Source: Cycas panzhihuaensis (taxonomy: Eukaryota > Cycadophyta). From it: 64,000 nt of DNA. How positions within the stretch are numbered: the first letter of the stretch is position 1; every line of letters begins with the position of its first letter. Of the stretch, positions 24,170 through 35,270 are shown in pieces. The stretch is from positions 171,065,741 through 171,129,740 of the forward strand of contig CM041465.1 in assembly GCA_023213395.1 (NCBI GenBank), written 5' to 3'. A model generated the notes under the pieces. The model was not told the DNA's origin and did not search any database. It saw only the letters and a program-made list of their open reading frames with translations. Made by a program: the position numbers and the translations under genes.

Positions 24170-26018
24170 TGGGAAACCTGTGTCCTTGCAGGGGGGGTAC
24201 AATCATACATGGTGACCCCCTAGAGGCCTGTGCTTTCCCTCATCACATCTTAAGCTATATTATACCCTACTATTGTCCCTCTCTGGGGGCGTCACCTCCT
24301 GGTCGGTGTGATCCCTCTCCTGAGGACCACATGCCTCCTAGGCTCCTATGTAGCCTCTGGGAGCTCCCTGCCTCGCTCCCCTCATTGCGTGGCCTCCTCG
24401 GTGTCATTGCCATTGTATAGGTATGTGCCCTGCTCTGACTCAACCTCGACGTCACCTGATCTACCAGCTAATTGTATCGAGCCTGGATACGATCTCTCTC
24501 ACCCTCTACTCCCTGGAGTCTCTCCTCCATGCTCTAGAACTTCTCCTTCATTCCTCGGAGACGGTCCTCTAGGACTGCCATCCGTATCCTGCCCTCTGTG
24601 TCTTCGCCTACTCCTCCTTGAGCCTCTAGCACTTGTACATGACTCTGCTGTGCATCTCGCTCACCCCGAGTCTTGTCCAACTCTCACTGTCGCTCTCCCC
24701 TGAATGCTACGTACTCTTGGGACTCTGCAGCCTATATATCCCTCGCCCTTGCCAATGGGGCAAATGATGCCATGTGGGCACCGGCCGATCTGGGCGCATC
24801 CTCAGCCTGGATAGGTGGTTGCCCCTCTGCGTACACCTAAGGGAACATCTCCCTCACCATAGCCTCCACCAACCGCCGGATCTCTACGGTACCTATAAAC
24901 CCAACATGCCATATGTCAGTATATATCCAGCCACATACCAAACTGAAACCAAATCAAGGCGTGTGCACATGTGGCTATCAAACAACGGGGAAAGTAAGGC
25001 CTCACCTACTGCGGTCACCAGCTCCTCTGCCTATGTGATAGCCTTTGCCCCTGGCACTCCTCGAGCTACTGGTGCCTCCTCCTCTGGCACCTCCTCTGCA
25101 ACTACCTCCACTGCTAGAGCCTGCGTCCCTCCTTCTACTGGTGAAGCTATCCCCCTGGGTCTCTCCACGATCCTCAACTCCCCTGAACCAGGTCTGCTAT
25201 TTGTATACCATAAGTGCCCACATTGATATGGGGTGTGGTCCCCCTAGTGGTACCATTACTACAAAGCGATCGAAGAACCAACATTATAAGAGGGTGCTGT
25301 AAGACAATCCATCTCTACCCGCCACCCTGATAGCGTCCAACTAAGCGATGAGGTTCGCCACTATGAGGGTGGCCCAATCCAATTGATCCCCAGCCTCCCA
25401 CCTCTGTACTGCATCGATCCAGCCTTCTGGGATATCTCTATAGTTATGTTTCTGGGATATCTGGAACAGAAGGCATAGTGTGATCAGCTTCCTCACATGA
25501 GGAACCCTAGACATCACCATACTCTGCAGAGGCACTCCTCGCCTCTCCCACCTGTGCTGGCCTGTAAAAAACATAGCCTCCTCTTGATGGGTTGCCTCGT
25601 TGCTAGGTAATGCTCCTAGCGAGGCTGGTCTCCCTATCGCTGGCACTCCAAGGATCCGCCGGATGTCTCTGGGTGTCATCGTCACGTCCCCTACTTGGGG
25701 CAGATGGAACATGTGTCTCCGCCTATCCCAATACGATATGATGTCTACCAATAGCCTCTGATCCAACATGTACTGAGGTGTTCTCACCACCTTTAGTAAC
25801 CTGCATCTCCATAGGACTCCCTTGTCCTCCTTGCTCATCATCTCTATGAAACTTAACATGGCTATATCGATGTTCTCGCGATTCTCCACCGCGGTCACCA
25901 CCTGCAAAACACCATCAAAACATGTCAATCTATAGCCAACACTTGCTCTCGACCTCTCAGGGCTCTCCCTCGACCTTATTTGGTCGAGATTTGGGGACCC
26001 TTGGGGCCTCCTTTTCAT
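24170..26018 (-). pseudogene. Plant mobile domain (PMD) gene, antisense inside gypsy A (degenerate)
   Basis: Opposite to gag-pol. From 26018: MKRRPQGSPNLDQ..., then a likely intron (25902-25953, ending TTTTGCAG), then the PMD core at 25901-25341. Core motifs are HMFHLPQVGDVTMTPRDIRRILGV and PAIGRP (the FHL..GE.T.T..D...L.GLP..G.P signature), then RKLITLCLLFQI and GWIDAVQRW. Below 25340 come likely further exons, including a Gly/Ser-rich acidic part and a coiled-coil-like tail (matching 36200-37290 in C). PMD proteins include host MAIN/MAIL-type factors in gene silencing, and PMDs are known in transposons. Its role here is unknown. It is broken by stops and a degenerate first donor. Confidence 0.82.
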
Positions 26019-27121
26019 TTTTCACTTATTCTACCTTCGCACCGCGCTAAACTTCGTAGTACCGTGGAGTTTAGCTGAGTCCCGAGGTGATCGGGGACTC
26101 ACGGTAGAGATTGCGGCACTGCAATCTTTTCCGCGATGCAAATGGTACCCCCCTAAAAAGGGAGGTTTTCTTGCCAAAAAAACTCAAAAAATTCTTTTGG
26201 GTGGACCCAGCGGGGCCTTCTAGGACCAGGGTTGCTTAATGCCCCCATCCCACCTTTTTCTAGGTCCAATTTGGACTCCGAGAGGTCACTTCTTACCTAT
26301 ATGGGGTAAAAAATCTACATAAAAAATGATAAAAAAGCAACAAATTTTAAATTGCAATTTCAGGAGGGGTTTTGGCGATCCACTCACTCGATCAATTCGT
26401 GTTATCGCCATCTCACTCTCCTGGTCGTGTTGGCTGCTTCCTCGCCCCGATCCAATGGCCGGATCTCTCGCTGTATGTCCCGGAAGTGGGGTAGTACTCC
26501 GCTGCATAAGGAATGAGCTCTGGATTTTGTACGAGAGCTCGTGAGAATGAAATCCCTTTTCGTTCGAGTTTCCTTATATAGGCGGGGCCTCGGTTGGGCA
26601 CTTCCTCATTTTTCGCCTCTAAGGTAGCCTTCGAGATCGCATTTTTGCCCTGGCCAACATTACTTTCTGGCCCAGTTCCTCTTGTCATCTTTGTGGTCTC
26701 CTTTTGACCCGTTTCTCTCGACGCATTAATGATCCCCCAAATGGCTCATTTTTGCTGAAGCCCCCTTGTCTCGTTTTGCATGCCACTCCGGTGCATACCC
26801 GAGTTTATACTCGTTTGGCTCGTTTCGCCATCTTGGACCCAATTTTGCAGCCCATTCCTGCTCCTAGGGCCCCCAAAAGGAATGCTCCCCCCGCTCAGAG
26901 TCATCCTTTGCCTCCTAAGGCAACCTTTGGCACCCCGAGATGCCTTTTTTCTGCCCACTCTCAGCCAGTGGTGGGATAGCCTGCTTTTGTCCTTGGGTAG
27001 CCTCATTACTAGGTCCTCTTACCCTTCATGGCCATTTATTGCTTGCCATATGAGCCTCTTTTTACTCCGACTCCTATATCACTACATATTTGCTCCACCG
27101 AGTTTTTCTCTTCCATCATCC
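26019..27121. other. Divergent intergenic region between PMD (left) and aRNH (right), with palindromic motifs
   Basis: Probably contains the promoter of the antisense PMD gene and leads into the aRNH on the plus strand. At about 26035-26135 it carries palindromic motifs (GCACCGCGCTAAACTTCGT..., and GATTGCGGCACTGCAATC). The same kinds of motifs occur upstream of the PMD gene in C (35140-35255) and in LTRs of the family. No additional protein is recognisable. Confidence 0.55.
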
Positions 27122-27544
27122 ATGTCTCTCTACATCTTTACCGACGGCGGGAGCTGCGGTAATCCTGGACCTTCTATTGGTGCATGGATCCTTCGCGGCC
27201 CGTCCAAACATGATTTTCTGTGCTTTGGGATCTTCCTCCCAGAGGCTACCAATAACGAAGTCGAGTACACGAATGTTATTGAGGCTCTTACTGATGCTCT
27301 TTGTTTCCATCATGGATCGATTGTCCTTCTTTGTGACTCCCAGGTTATGGTGTCCCATCTCACCCAGGTTTACCAGGTGCGATGCCCTCACTTGAGAGCC
27401 CTTACTTCAACCGCCAGGTCTCTTCTGGCTTGTTTCCAGTCTGTCGACATCTGACACAATCCTCGGGCCCTCAATGCTGTGGTAGATAGTCTCGTTCACC
27501 TCATCCTTGAGCGTCACCTTCCTCTTCTTGCTGACCGCTCCTGA
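27122..27544 (+). pseudogene. Second (archaeal-type) RNase H of gypsy A
   Basis: Opens MSLYIFTDGGSCGNPGPS, the classic start of type I/archaeal-like RNase H with the first catalytic Asp. It continues EATNNEVEYTNVIEAL (catalytic Glu), IVLLCDSQVMVSHL (Asp), then, after a TGA at 27452-27454, HNPRALNAVVDSL (final Asp region). All four acidic positions appear present; one in-frame stop precedes the last helix. Plant Tat elements are known to have gained such an aRNH in addition to the pol RNase H. It is well separated from integrase here by the antisense PMD gene. It is the least damaged domain in element A. Confidence 0.85.
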
Positions 27545-27962
27545 GACTTGTCTGATTGTTCTGTCACCCAAGTCCCAGGTCGTCATGTGCATCACCTTGC
27601 GATCCGCTCGCACCTCCGAAAGCTAGCTGCTAACGAAGTTAAACTATGGCGACTACCAGTTTACTCACTTATTCTTTCTACTTGATTATCCCCATCTCTT
27701 GCATCTTTTTACAATGGGGGCAGCCCCATCATCCTTTTTATCTTCCAGTCGATTCTCAGGTGGTACATAGGCAACCCCTATGTGGTCTCCACCCCTATCC
27801 TCGTATCCACGCATTCTGCCATGACACTTGTCGGTACCCTTGACTCCTAATATGATCATGATTTATATATATGCATATACATGTGCTACTGACAGTTGTG
27901 TTTCCAACATTCACCATCGCACCATGCTTCTGAGTAGTGAGGCTCTACTGCCAAGGGGGTAG
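27545..27962 (+). promoter_or_regulatory. 3' untranslated part and polypurine tract of gypsy A
   Basis: Non-coding to the LTR. The last ten bases, AAGGGGGTAG at 27953-27962, are a polypurine tract directly before the 3' LTR. The same tract occurs in minus orientation at 33336-33345 in C. Confidence 0.8.
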
Positions 27963-30699
27963 TGTTTCCTGACTACTGGGAATGGATACATAGAGGTCGA
28001 CTCAGGTAAGTATAGGTATGTTTCTCACTTTACTTTTGCTTCTTGTGAGGAGTACTTACTTGCATGCTACATGTTTTTCGTAGATGGTCTGCACCATCTA
28101 CACCTCTTTAGCCTATGATGATTATAGTGGGGACACATGTCCAGCAAGTGTGGCACCCCAGTGGCTGCGTCACCTCCCGCAATCTTCCCTACTCCCCTTA
28201 AGGCTTATTCGACTTATGTGATGATTATTTGTTATGTTGTTTTATTACCACTTAGTCTCCTTATTATGTCCTTTAGCCCCTTGATTGCTTTTTGTGGTTC
28301 TTGGTCCCTTATTTTCCTCTAGGCAGGTGGGCACGCCCCCCTGTCAGCCTCTTAGTGCCCTGGCCTGCAGCCCTAGCTGGCTGTTTGGGCCAGTTTGGCC
28401 CTCTGGCCCTGGACTACGGTAGAGTTCACAAGATCACAGATTTATCGCAGCATCGCGATTTGTCTTCATGGCAACTGTTATAAACTATTTTTTAAACCCG
28501 CCGTGGTAATTCTCGCATTTATTGCAGAATTGCCACGTGTCCTTTGGCCCACCTCAGTGCCAACCAAGCCCTAATCACTCGATTAGGGTTGGGGCTGAGT
28601 ATTTAAGCTCTTCTTAAGTCATCTTTTGGATCTTTTGGCTCTCTTTCAAAGGAACACTAAGGAAATTCACCTTGCTCTCTCCTCTGCTCTTCTACTCTAC
28701 TGCACTCTCAAGACCTGCAACTACTCCTCTATGCCCAGCCCTCCTTAGGCCTCACTGTGACATCCTCACAGCCCATTGCATGCCCCAGAGGGGGCATTCT
28801 TGAGGAGTTTTTAGGGTCTGTTTGCCCAGGTAAGCACCGAGTTGTTTCAGAAGTAGGATTTCTCTCAACTGCCTCAGTAGGGGCCTTATACCTACTGCAT
28901 CTCAGCCTTCTTCATAGGTTTTTAACTTCTTCTCAGCAAGCTCTTGCAGAGGCGAATGCCTCCTCACTTTTCTTGAGGTATTTGTTGGTTTGAAGCTCTT
29001 TTCTTGCTCAGTTCATGCCCAGCTTTATGCATGCTTGTTACTAGTTCCCTTTTCTTAGTTTCTAGAGCTTGTCTTTTGATTTGCTATAGTTATTTCTCTA
29101 CTGTTTGAGGCTCCTCTCCTGCGTTTCATGCCTAGGATAGTAGTACAAGAGGATTTCATAGGGGTTGGGATAGAGCTGGGTGGATTCCGTACCATCCTTG
29201 TGCTCCTAAGAGGCTTCTGCCCTCCAAACCCTCCTCTTTTGCCCTTCTGCTGCCCCTGGAGTGGGCAAGGGATTAGGGGATCATTTCTAGCCACTGAAAC
29301 CAGCATTTGCACCTGTTGCAAAGCTGGTTTGCAAGCCTGTTTCTCCCATCCGGGCAACATATAAGCCTCGAAGACTCCTTCTAGCTCAACTCCTCTCTCA
29401 ATGGCCTGGTTTGCTCCCTATAGCACTCTGGTCTATTGTGGACTTCCTTGATCTCCCTTTGTACTTTTGTTACCCCTGTTTACAGCAAGTTTTTTGTAGC
29501 CATACTCTTGCAGCCCCATGACTCCTTGAGGGAGAGTAGGGTTGCCCTTTATGGGAAGTAGGTCACTCTGAGGCTCAACTATTTACATACCTTTCATTTG
29601 GGTATTTTTAGACTACACTCTATCGTTGTAAACTTGTGATTGGTGAGTACTTACATGTATGTATAGAGATCTAGCTTTTAGCATATGCATATATATATTT
29701 TAGTGCTCTTCCTCATATTGTTAGCCTCCTCTCTCCAGAAGTGAATCTTTGTGTTCCCTTGCAGGTAAAAGGAGAATGCGAGGAACTTCTCGTCCCTTCT
29801 TTCTCCCAGGTAAGTGAATCCATTTACATTTTGTCGTAGCATTCTATTTTCGCTACCACTTTCCTTTTCATTTCCAGCATTTTATTGTTACTTTTTAAGG
29901 AAGGTAAGGAAGCCCCATGCTCTACCCCACCGCTACTTTTCGCCGCTTATTTCGTGAAACGACTTGGAGCGTCTAGTGGGAGCATCGCTGCCTTAACCAT
30001 GTCTTTATCCCAGGTATGTGACCTTACTTTGCTTCACTCTTTCCATTTTGAAAAGGTTACATGGTAGTAATTTAGAGAACATAAAGGAAAAAGAGAAATC
30101 AACCTCTTTTGTTTGTATGTTGTATGTTGCACTTTACATACCATACCCATTTAGGAAAAGGACTCCTAAGAATTATTCCTTAGCCTTTTCCCTCAGCTCG
30201 TAAACCTTATCCTTGCCCCCTTGGCTTGTTCTATTTGATTCGGTTTACTTGCAAACACCCTAGCACTCTTGCTTCCTTTCGTTATACCCTCAAGGAGGGA
30301 TTTTGGGGCAATCGATCACCCCCACCCCCTTCCTCTTTCCTGGGCTCTATTTGCCTAGCTACATAACTAAAGAGGTCTTAGCCATGTCATAGGCTATTCA
30401 TCGTAGGGAAACCTTCGAGGATTCTCTTCCTCCCCTTCTGGCCATCCAAGGGTGGGAGGACTTTCCTCCGAAGCCTATCCAGGCTACCTTTTTACCTTCC
30501 CTCTTCCTAGTTGAAGTAGGGAAACCACCCTTAGGTAGTTGGGTATCATCCGTAGGTCCCGAAATCATGCTCCGGTGTACAGGGTGCCATGCGTAGTACT
30601 CGCCTTGCTTGTAGGATTCTATCCATACCCTTGATACCGTTATTGATCATCCTCACTATTCCTACTTAGCTAGGTGTTTATCCCGTAGATGCGCATCTA
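27963..30699 (+). repeat. 3' LTR of gypsy A
   Basis: 2737 bp, TGTTTCC...GCGCATCTA. The final dinucleotide is TA where CA is expected. Co-linear with 13959-16686, with small indels (e.g. an extra ~11 bp near 28262 and a ~28 bp loss near 30390). Confidence 0.92.
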
Positions 30700-33335
30700 G
30701 ACGCCTAGCAAAGTAGATGGACCCAGTAGGAAAGATGTATGACTCGGCTATGACGTATAAACAAATGGAATGGGAGCGCAATACAACGACGAGAACCTTT
30801 TCTATATCTACTAACGTAGGGTGAGCCTAAAGTAGGTAAGAGTGATGGCGAAGATGGGCCGTGTGTGAGGAAGTGGAAGTGATGTTGTGTGTATGTGCCT
30901 TCAGAAAGGAAAGAAAATACAACCAACACTCCCTCTCTCTCGTTTACTTTTATCAACAAAAGTTTAAGGAAACAAATGTTTCACATGCAGTCAAACATAC
31001 ATCCTAAAGTGAATATGCAACTAAGGGAATGTTTATGCTTCGACTGAGAAAAAGGAGGTGGTACGATTCCTATAAAATGCTCTTTCCTAAGAAAGCATTC
31101 ATGTAATATGTAAATGCAAGATGAATGCACATGAATCGTTTATTACCCTCTCTTTTGGTGTAGTTTATCATGCAAGCATATGTACTGAATAAAAAATAAG
31201 AAAAAGAAGAGCTAAGTAATTAGGTATGGTGCGTACCCAGAAGGTCATGCGGTTGGAAGAGGGCCTTCACTCAGGAGTCACATTTGTCTTCTCATCCTCA
31301 CTCAATACATAGTTGACGTTGTGGCGAAGGTGGAGTGGGAGCTTCCTTACCTTCCCCATATAAAGAGAAATGAAATGGAAAGATCAAATGACTGTGCGAG
31401 AAAGCAGGAAACTAGGGAAGACGATAAAGCAAATGGAGAAGGCAAGGGTCTACCCAGATCAGAGTACTTCCTTCCCCTTACAAATATTGCCATATAACCT
31501 GCACTCACAAAGACCTTTGCCCTCCCAAGAGGGCTGCTAAGAAATAGAACAAATAGGCATACAATGATATAGTGACAAACTACTAAAATATAATATGTTA
31601 TGTTAGCCAATTCTCCACAAAAGATAACTCTGCAATATCTCCAAAAGAAAGCACTGAAACCTTCCAAGCAAGAAGGAGGCTAGCCTCAGAATGGCCAACC
31701 CTCTGGTCTATGTACCTCCACGATGTCCCAAATTGTAAAGAGTGGCAATAGGAGAGCCTATGGGTGAAATAACGGGAAGAGGATGGGTGTTGTAAAGTTT
31801 GTGGTTAGTTGTTGGTATTGCAAACATGCTATAAGCAACAAGTTACAATGTAGGCAGTACCAAAGCTAAGGAAGAGTACTGGGCATTATGTAGGGCTGAA
31901 AGAAAGGTCCAAAATGAGGCGTGCAGGCCTAAGTCTAAGCGTCAGAATCTTCCCAAGACAAGGCTAGGGCATACCAAGAAAGGTGCGGGTGAGTGAGAGG
32001 AAGGAGGAGTAGGGTTTACCCTTGGAGAGTAGGCCTAGTGGGTACAGATCCTACCTTACTCCCTCTACTCACACCTTATGGGTCCTCTCCCATAGCCTTC
32101 TTGGATATAGTCAAGGGAGGACAAGGGATAATGAGGTTACAAGCAAGAATAAATGGAAGAATTGCACTTTCATATGATAGAACACCAAGACATAAAGTGT
32201 ATGCTAAAAGAACCCGCCTATGTAAGCTAAACATAAAGCAAAGGATGAGCAATGAAGAAAGGTACCTGATGGGCTAAGATAAGAGAAGGTATGCCCCTAT
32301 GGATAGCAGAGAATAGTAGGTTGGAGGAGCTTACAGGGTGTTTCCGAGTTGCAGGAGGAGAGAGCTTGCTGGAGATTGAATGGTGCACGTGGAGGCCACT
32401 CCTGGGTGCAAATCTTTACTTGGAGATGTTGATGGAGAGGCTTGCTACCATGAAACATTGATGCAGTAGGTGGATTCCAAGCTGGTATGCCAGAAATGCA
32501 GGTATTCCAAGTATTCTGCAGAGTGTCCCTGTGAGAACTGAGAGAAGAGAAGAAGAGAAGTCTTGTTGGAGAGCCAAGAAGATAGAAAATGAGTATGCTT
32601 TTGGGATATATACCTATCCTAACCTTAATCGAGCGATTAGGGTTCAGGTAGGGCTAATTTGGCGACTTATCCACGTGGCAGTTTCATAAAAAAAACAAGA
32701 ATTACCACAGTGGATTTAAAAAATAGTGAGAAAAAGTTGCACCGCGGTAAACTTCGTGGTACCACGGCAAACTCCGTTGTACCACTAAGTTTATAGCGGT
32801 GCAAAACTAGGGTGTAATAATAGCGAAAATAAGAGGCCTAAGAGCCCAAAACAGGAGTATCCTAGGCCTAGGAGGGGTCGGCCCTCCTATCCACGTGGCT
32901 AGGGATATTCTGAAGGGGTGAGTTGACTAGATCGGGCAAGTTATCATGAGGAAAGAGTCCCAAGAATGCTAGAAATAGGTGAAAGTGCTTACCACTCCAA
33001 GGGAAGTTAGGGGTCATGGTAGCTAACTGAGGTGTAAGCGGATCACACTAAATGGAAGGGGCTTGAGGTGACGTGGAGGTAACGTGGAGGGTTGTGGAGT
33101 TCCATGGGGGTACATGACTCGCTGAGAAGTATGTCTTGTGAAGGGTCGTCATAGGCTAGAGACATATAAGGTGCTCAAGCAAGATGCATAACCAATCATA
33201 AAATAAGCTAATCAAACCATGCAACCCAAATAATACTCTAATCCACATCTTTGAAGTGGCCGAGATAAGAGAGAAAATAGACCTATGGTTACTTGAGTCA
33301 ATCTGTCCATACCCATTTCCGGTAGCTAGGAAACA
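30700..33335 (-). repeat. 3' LTR of gypsy C, proximal part (begins with right TSD of A)
   Basis: Main part of C's 3' LTR. In sense it starts TGTTTCCTAGCTAC at 33335. 30700-30704 (GACGC) is A's right TSD, after which the LTR resumes and matches the 5' LTR at about 38505 onward. Together with 13682-13958 the full LTR is about 2.9 kb. An inverted repeat at 32738-32806 (GCACCGC...AAACTT / AAGTTTATAGCGGTGC) encloses a second small palindrome CGTGGTACCACG. Confidence 0.9.
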
Positions 33336-33345
33336 CTACCCCCTT
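33336..33345 (-). promoter_or_regulatory. Polypurine tract of gypsy C
   Basis: Minus-strand AAGGGGGTAG immediately before the 3' LTR, identical to the tract of A at 27953-27962. Fixes C's orientation. Confidence 0.85.
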
Positions 33346-33749
33346 GGCTGCAGAGCCTCGCTGCTTAGAAGCATGGGGCGATGGTGAATGTTGATAACAA
33401 AAGCTGTTAGTAGCATGTGCATATGTAATAATCATAATAGTGACAAGAACCAAGGGTGCCGACGAGTGTCGTGGTAGAATGTGTAGATATGAGAGCAGGG
33501 GTGGAGATAACATAGGGACTGCCTATGCACCACCTGGGAATCAACTAGAAGGTGAGATAGATGAGGGGGATACCCCCATCATGAGAGTGCAATAAAAGAT
33601 GTAATGATAATAGGAAAAAGAGTGAATGAACAAACCTATTGGTCACCATAGTTTAACCTCATTAGTGGCTAGCTTTTGAATGCATGAATGGATCACAAGT
33701 TGAGGAGCAAGACAATCAGAGACTTGGGTGATAGTGCAACCAGGCAAGT

Positions 33750-34175
33750 CCCTCAAGGGCGGTCATCAAGAAGAGGGAGGCGATGCTCAAGGATGAGGTG
33801 AACAAGGTTGTTTGCCTCAAAGTTGAGGGCCTGAGAGATGTGTTGAATATCGACAAATGAAAAACAAGCTAATAGGGATCTGGCAGTTAAAGCGAGGGCT
33901 CTTAGGCGTGGGCATCGCACCTGGTAGACCTAGGTGAGATGGGACACCACAACTTAGGAGTCGCAATGGAGAACAATGGGTCTATGGTGAAAATAGAGTG
34001 TATTAGTGAGGGATTCAATAATGGTCATGTACTTGACTTTGTTATTGGTGGCCTCAAGGAGGAAGACTCTGAAACATAACAAATCATGTCTAGAAGGGTC
34101 ACAAAGAATCCACGCAGTAGCAGAGGGACTAGGATTACCACACCTTCCACCGTCGATGACGATGAAGAGTGTCAT
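33750..34175 (-). pseudogene. Second (archaeal-type) RNase H of gypsy C
   Basis: Minus strand from an ATG at 34175: MTLFIVIDGGRCGNPSPS, LEATNNKVKYMTIIESL, IVLHCDS, with a stop soon after. Homologous to 27122-27544 in A. The catalytic Glu of NNEVEY has become Lys in NNKVKY, so this copy is inactive. The first Asp (IDGG) and the CDS Asp remain. Confidence 0.82.
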
Positions 34176-35270
34176 GGGTGAGCAAAGAAAGTATCTCGGT
34201 GGAAGGAAATGTAATAGAGTCAAGGGCGAAGAAAAAAGGGGCTCGTATGACCAACAATGATAGCCGTGAAGGGTAGGAGGACCCAACAAGGAGGCTACCT
34301 GAGAGTGGAGTGGTTTATCCCACTAACAAGAAAGAACATGCAGCGAAAAGGCCTCTCTAGGGCGCCAAAGGTCACTTAAGGAAGCGAAAAGCAATCCCAA
34401 ATGAGAGGAGTGTTCCCTTTAGAGACCCTAGAGGCACGAATAGGCTGCAAAAATGAGTGTAGGATGACGAAACAAGCCAAACAAGTATAAACTCAGACAT
34501 GCACAGGAATAGCACACAAAATGAGATAGAAGGGCCGTGGCAGAAATGAGTCAGTGAGGTGCCATAAACGCAGCTGAAAGAATGAGCAAAACGAGGGTTA
34601 TGGAGGCAAAAGGGGAAACAGGACCAGAAGGCAATAACGATCAAGGATGAGAGATGGCCTCAAGGGCTGTCACAAAGGCAAAAATAGAGGAAGTGCCCAT
34701 TGGGACCCCTGCTTATATAAGGAAACTCGATGAAAATGAGATTCATTTTCGCGGGCTCCCGAATAAATTAGAGCCCTTTCCCTTACGTAGTAGAGTGCTA
34801 CCCAACTTCAGAGGCATGCTGAGGAGGATCCAACCATTGGATCGAGGTGAGGAGACATCTAGTGATATCGAGGTGACGAGATGGCGACTACGAAGCCAGA
34901 TCCAATGAGTAGATTGGTCGTCCCCTAGCCCATCTCGTCCTTTGAAATTTGTTATTTTTTTGTAAATTTTTAGAGTAGTTTTGGGCCTCCCAAAGGTAAA
35001 AAGTAATCTCTCAGAGTCCAAATTAGACCTAAAGAGAGGCAAGATTAGGGCATTAGGTAGCCCCGGTCCTGGTGAGCCTGAGGGTGGCTAACCCAAGCAA
35101 AAATTTTAGAAATCTTAGGTGAGAAACCCCCCATTTTAAGGGGGTGACGTTCACACCATGACAAAGATCGCAGTGCCACGATCTTTGTCGCACGGCCCCA
35201 ATCACCGCGGGACCCAGGCCAAACTCCATGGTACCGCAGAGTTTGGCATAGTGCAAAGGCAGATTAAATG
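34176..35270. other. Region between aRNH and PMD in gypsy C, with palindromic motifs
   Basis: Counterpart of 26019-27121 in A. At 35140-35255 it carries AAAGATCGCAGTGCCACGATCTTT-type and AACTCCATGGTACCGCAGAGTT-type imperfect palindromes close upstream of the PMD start. No protein recognised. Confidence 0.55.

Larger units (their letters stand above)
13959..30699 (+). mobile_element. Ty3/gypsy element A, Tat/Ogre-like, with antisense PMD gene and second RNase H
   Basis: A 16.7 kb plus-strand element with LTRs at 13959-16686 and 27963-30699. Order: gag, PR, RT, RNase H, integrase with GPF module, spacer, antisense PMD gene, aRNH, polypurine tract. PR-RT-RH-IN order proves gypsy. The very long LTRs, the primer-binding region ending CTGGGGACTTG, the C.H-type gag motif and the extra archaeal-type RNase H downstream of integrase place it near the plant Tat (Ogre/Retand) lineage. 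All frames are interrupted and key catalytic residues of RT and integrase are replaced, so it is inactive. It sits in reverse orientation inside C's 3' LTR. Confidence 0.9.

Noticed and set aside
24308-25302. Plus-strand open frames opposite the PMD gene
   Set aside because: Ser/Pro/Leu-rich shadows of the minus-strand PMD exons; they lack motifs and are not conserved in C.
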